64,000 bases of DNA from Thelephora terrestris (Eukaryota > Basidiomycota > Agaricomycetes > Thelephorales > Thelephoraceae), in assembly GCA_015956445.1 (NCBI GenBank), contig WIUZ02000016.1, positions 806,001 through 870,000 on the forward strand, given 5' to 3'. The notes beneath the pieces were generated by a model. That model saw only the letters and a program-made list of their open reading frames with translations. It ran no database searches and was not told where the DNA came from. A program made the position numbers and the translations under genes. Below, in pieces: positions 60,481-64,000 of the stretch. Positions within the stretch are counted from its first letter, which is position 1; every line of letters begins with the position of its first letter.

Positions 60481-62270
60481 GGGGGATACACGGCGCGTGG
60501 TTTCAGGTGCCAGGTGGCAGGATGGAGTTGTCAAAATTGGATTACGTAGAGCGGGGCTGCGGGGTTTTGGAGGTATTGACATAGCTAAGATAATCCCCAA
60601 AGGGTGAAGGGTCAAGTACAAGGGGAGATGCGCTACAGGCGATATTTGGGTACCTGGCAATCGGGTCAGCTTCCCCAAAATTGGATTATGTAGGCGGGGC
60701 TGTGGGGTTTTGGAGGTATTGCCATACCTAAGATAACCCCCAAAGGGCGAAGGGTCAAGTATGGGGGGAGACGTGCTACAGGCGATATTCGGGTGCTTGG
60801 CCATCAGGTCAGCTTCCCCAAAATTGGGCTGATTGAGACGAAACCCTGGCATATGAGAGAGGGGTAAGTGCGTAATATTAGGGCAACAGGATTAAAGGAT
60901 TAATGTACAAGGGACATCGCCATGCGTACTTTTCAGGTACTCAGTGATGAGGTGAGGATCACCAAAAGCGCATTGTTCTGCACAAAACTGGTGGGATTAG
61001 GTACACCAATATGTTCATGAGGAGCTCCCCAAAGGACGGATGGTTAAGCGCAAGGGAAGCCACGCAATGGGAAATTTTCAGATGCTCACCCACCGGGTAA
61101 GTTCCCCAAACTTACGCTGATTCGAGTGAAACAGCGAGGCCTGGTGTGAGAGTATGCACCTAAGGTAGTGATAGAAGGGCGGAGGATCAAACGTACAGGA
61201 AGCTGCGCAATGCGCAATTTTTGGGTCCTGGGCGACGAGGCGAAGTTTGTGAAAACAGTGCTAAATTGGGCGGAGTCAGTGAGAACAGGAAGATCTACAC
61301 TCCGTCAATACGCTGCCAAAACGATGAATGATCAAACACAGGGAAAGCCGCACAACGGATGAATTTCTAATACTCGCCCACCGGGTGAAGTTCTCTAAAC
61401 CCGCGCTGATTCAAAGGAGATGATGGCATCTGGGAGAGGAAGATGCTTCTAATAAAAAAACAGAAGTGCAAAGGGTAGGGTGCACAGGGGGTTGTGCAAT
61501 ATGTAAGTTTGGGGTGCTGGGGTGGCAGGTGAGGGTCCTAAAAACTGCACTGAAGTGGGTAAAAGTAGTGGTGATTTGGAGGTTTATATGTACCTAATAC
61601 ACCCCCCAAAGGATGGGTGGTTAAGCATAGGGGAAGCCGTGCAATGGGCAAATTTTGGATACTCACCCACCAATTGAAGTTCTCCAAACCCACGCTGATT
61701 CGCACGAAATAATAATATCTGAGAGAAGACTGAATGCCTAAAATTACCCCAAGAGGAGAAGAGGGTGAGTATACGAGGGGATGAGCAATAGGCAATTTTT
61801 GGGTGCCAGGTGGTGAGGTGAGGATCATCGAAATTGGATGAAATTGGATGAGACCAACAGAACTTTGGAGGTTTATACACACCCAAGATATATCTAGAAC
61901 GGCGGGCGGTCAATCATAGGGGGGGTCGTGGAATAGGCAAATTCCGGACGCTTCCCTACTGGGTTGGGTTCGCAAGACCTGCACCGATTTCAATGGAACA
62001 GCGGGATCGAGGAGATAGATAGGTGCCAGATGTCGTGCTAGAAGGGCGAAAGACTGAGTGCACAGGATCCCACACAAATTGGAAGTTTTTGCGTATCACT
62101 CCACAAGGCAGATGCTGAGGAAATGCGTCAATCTGGGCGGGAACAGTGGTTAACAAAAGGTGCATACACACCTAACATTCCCCCAGATTCACGGAATGTC
62201 AAGTGCTCTAGGAGCCACACAATAGATAATTTTGGTGTACCCAACCACCGGGTGAGGTTCTGTACGTGTG
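60480..62270. repeat. Degenerate tandem array of about 143-bp units, dimeric organisation
   Basis: About 12 diverged units. A recognisable landmark (CGCAATGGGCAATTTTTGGGT-like, followed by a CACC(G)GGGTGA or GGTGAGGTGAGG box and CCCCAAA) recurs at about 60636, 60773, 60915, 61064, 61207, 61350, 61497, 61640, 61788, 61930, 62080 and 62217, a spacing of 137-150 bp. Alternate units are more alike (CCCACCGGGTGAAGTTC...ACGCTGATTCG every second unit), implying an approximately 287-bp dimer. No gene is present. Confidence 0.7.
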
Positions 62271-62854
62271 GCCAAAGCAAGCCGGGAAGGGCGGTAAATT
62301 AGACTTACAACATCCAAATATAATATCCCAGGAGGATATGTGGTCAAGTAAAGCGTACCGTGAGCAACGAGTGTTTCTTTTCAGACCAGGTGTGATGATT
62401 TCACCGTTTACCCCCTTTTATTTCCTTTTATTTAACGACTCATCACCACTATGTTAGTTGGTGCCTTGCCCTAAACACGGCGGTAAACTGTTTATTATGC
62501 AGTATGCCCTATGCTTAACGACTCAAAGTCCAATACGTGGAACGTGCTACTAGTCAAAATACCCCAGAAGACCTGAGGTATAATACATGAACATGTACCG
62601 GCGGACCTTCATACGAAGATCCCCCCTACCTGGCCCTCCGTTGCCCCTGGACGACTAGTAGATATTCAGGCTACCGACAACAAGGGATGTATTGATAAGC
62701 GTCGCGCGCTGACCTCTCGCAGAAGTCAACCGGCTTATTAATCTGACCCTTGGATTGGACTTACGAAAACCATTATGTTTTACGACTCATGGATCACGCA
62801 CAAATAGACAAGATAGAAGATTGATGCCAAAGAGCCACAGTACAAAAGAGTTAT
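62271..62854. other. Spacer between array and gag-like gene
   Basis: No gene or repeat recognised. AT-rich on average. It may contain the 3' end of the element carrying the gene to its right. Confidence 0.3.
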
Positions 62855-64000
62855 TTAATCAATATCTCTACGAATCCTTTGTACCGTCTCCAAGGCTGAC
62901 CTCACCAACTCCTCGTTCGCCCAGTTCTGCTCCCTAATCTCGTTCGGATCTACATCGGACAAATCATCGTAATTAGGAAGATCCTCCGTATCAGAATTCG
63001 GTTCTGAGTCAGGAACAAACTCGGCGTACGGATCAAAGTCCTGGACCGGCCATCGTCCCCTCGGCTGAGTGGTGTCCGTCACGGTGATAAGAGGAGTCAA
63101 CCTCCTAACTGGATGAGGAGTGTCCCTACGGACAACCCCAACATTCCGGTAGAACTCCTCTTCCCGAATCTCCACTACCTCATCGTCAATCGGAATCAAC
63201 CTGTTCTTGTACTGAACCAAGAGACGAGCAGGCGGAGACTCGGCCCGCTCCGGAACTTCCAATTCCTCTTCCTCAACTCGAACCTCCGGTTCGTTACACC
63301 TCCTCTGGAGATCCCGGACCTCCCCGGTTAACTCGGAGACACGACGAGTAAGAAGGACCTAAAGGAACAGGGTTAGAAGAAATCAATTATCTTTGATCCC
63401 TGCCCCCGTACCTTATCGTCCTCCAATTCTCCAGTCTTAGTAATTAGACCCCGGATCAAATCCTTGAGAGTAACGAACTCTCCCTTCAACATGTCGATAT
63501 CGGCACCCTGTCGAACGATCACGTCTTCCTGTCCTTGCATAATATCCTGGGCGGTCCCCTTCCATTCTTCAAGCGCTGCGATGTCCTCCTTCCTACTATC
63601 GACTTGGGCCTGAACATAGGCCAACTCGTCCATCAACATAGTACCAACGTTACTCGTATGAATAACGCTGGCCTCGAGGATAGAGTTATAGGTCTCATTT
63701 GTTTCCGTAACAAACTCGACCCCACGAGTCAGGAGTTCTTCCACATAAGGGTTGGTCTTGATGCGCACCAACTTGCGCCGAGACACCCTGCGAGAAGCTT
63801 GGATAAAATCCCTAAAACCTAAAACGGAACGTCAGTAGACACGCCAAATATGTCAACCGGCATCCCGAACCTAAGTCGGTAAAACCCTCATTAGGGTCGG
63901 CGGTAGCGGAACAATCCATGACATTCCCAAGAGTGGGATAAGGACGGGACCGATCACGACGAGCATGGGAGAAATGGTCGATGTTGAAGTCATTCTCCAT
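62855..64000 (-). CDS. Coiled-coil gag-like protein, start at the window edge
   Basis: Minus-strand gene with ATG at the last base triplet of the window (MENDFNIDHFSHARRDRSRPY), so upstream sequence is missing. An intron at about 63884-63818 joins to DFIQASRRVSRRKLVRIKTNPYVEELLTRG. A long coiled coil follows (MLMDELAYVQAQVDSRKEDIAALEEWKG, then DIDMLKGEFVTLKDLIRGLI), an intron near 63412-63360, and a final exon with LLTRRVSELTGEVRDLQRR and VQYKNRLIPIDDEVVEIREEEFY, ending with an acidic stretch and RRDID at 62855. The same plan as the L1 gene (short basic N-terminus, coiled coil, acidic tail, few introns) suggests a related type of element gene. No named domain. Confidence 0.5.

Overview
The window reads as a nuclear segment of an Agaricomycete (mushroom-class basidiomycete) genome. 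Genes are broken by many short GT-AG introns of about 45-65 nt. The gene families are basidiomycete ones: Plavaka and KDZ transposases, DUF6532, DUF6698, DUF7918 and a TET/JBP-type dioxygenase. There are no bacterial-style operons. I cannot name the species. Almost the whole window is accessory DNA: transposable elements nested in each other, plus decayed copies of conserved genes.

Layout. (1) 0.1-1.1 kb: a damaged piece of a mitochondrial ATP synthase beta gene (minus strand), cut by element FB-A. (2) 1.1-7.9 kb: FB-A, a giant foldback (palindromic) element built from a 35-bp minisatellite with TTAGG-type repeats near its centre. It is interrupted by unit L1 (1829-5126), which has TG...CA ends, a perfect 5-bp target duplication and a five-exon coiled-coil gene. 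(3) 8.5-28.6 kb: a run of alternating transposases and unknown-function genes, in the order DUF6698, Plavaka 1, DUF6532, Plavaka 2, Plavaka 3, DUF6532-like. (4) 29.2-39.8 kb: a gene graveyard with broken copies of a multi-spanning membrane protein, a DUF7918 protein, CDK1, a flavin-dependent oxidase-like protein, a glutaminase A-like secreted protein and PAC1/LIS1. (5) 40.5-43.3 kb: a multi-exon 2-oxoglutarate/Fe(II) dioxygenase of TET/JBP type. (6) 43.9-47.3 kb: a second copy of L1, carrying two nearly identical solo LTRs in opposite orientation and truncated by FB-B, a second 35-bp-type foldback element (47.3-49.7 kb). (7) 51.1-60.2 kb: one KDZ transposase gene split by at least three layers of insertions, including two palindromic elements with CACTGGG ends and 3-bp target duplications (FB-C, FB-D) and a second TG...CA unit (L2). 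(8) 60.5-62.3 kb: a degenerate tandem array of about 143-bp units arranged as dimers. (9) 62.9-64.0 kb: another coiled-coil, gag-like gene on the minus strand.

The main message is architectural. Two families of almost perfectly palindromic non-autonomous elements (35-bp-repeat type and CACTGGG type) sit among candidate helper transposases (three Plavaka, one KDZ). TG...CA units with 5-bp target duplications carry intron-containing coiled-coil genes but no visible polymerase. Insertion order can be read from the target duplications. A TET/JBP-like enzyme lies in the same neighbourhood, as has been described for KDZ-rich fungal genomes. Splice sites and gene models were read by eye; frames, termini and target duplications are stated only where I could see them.
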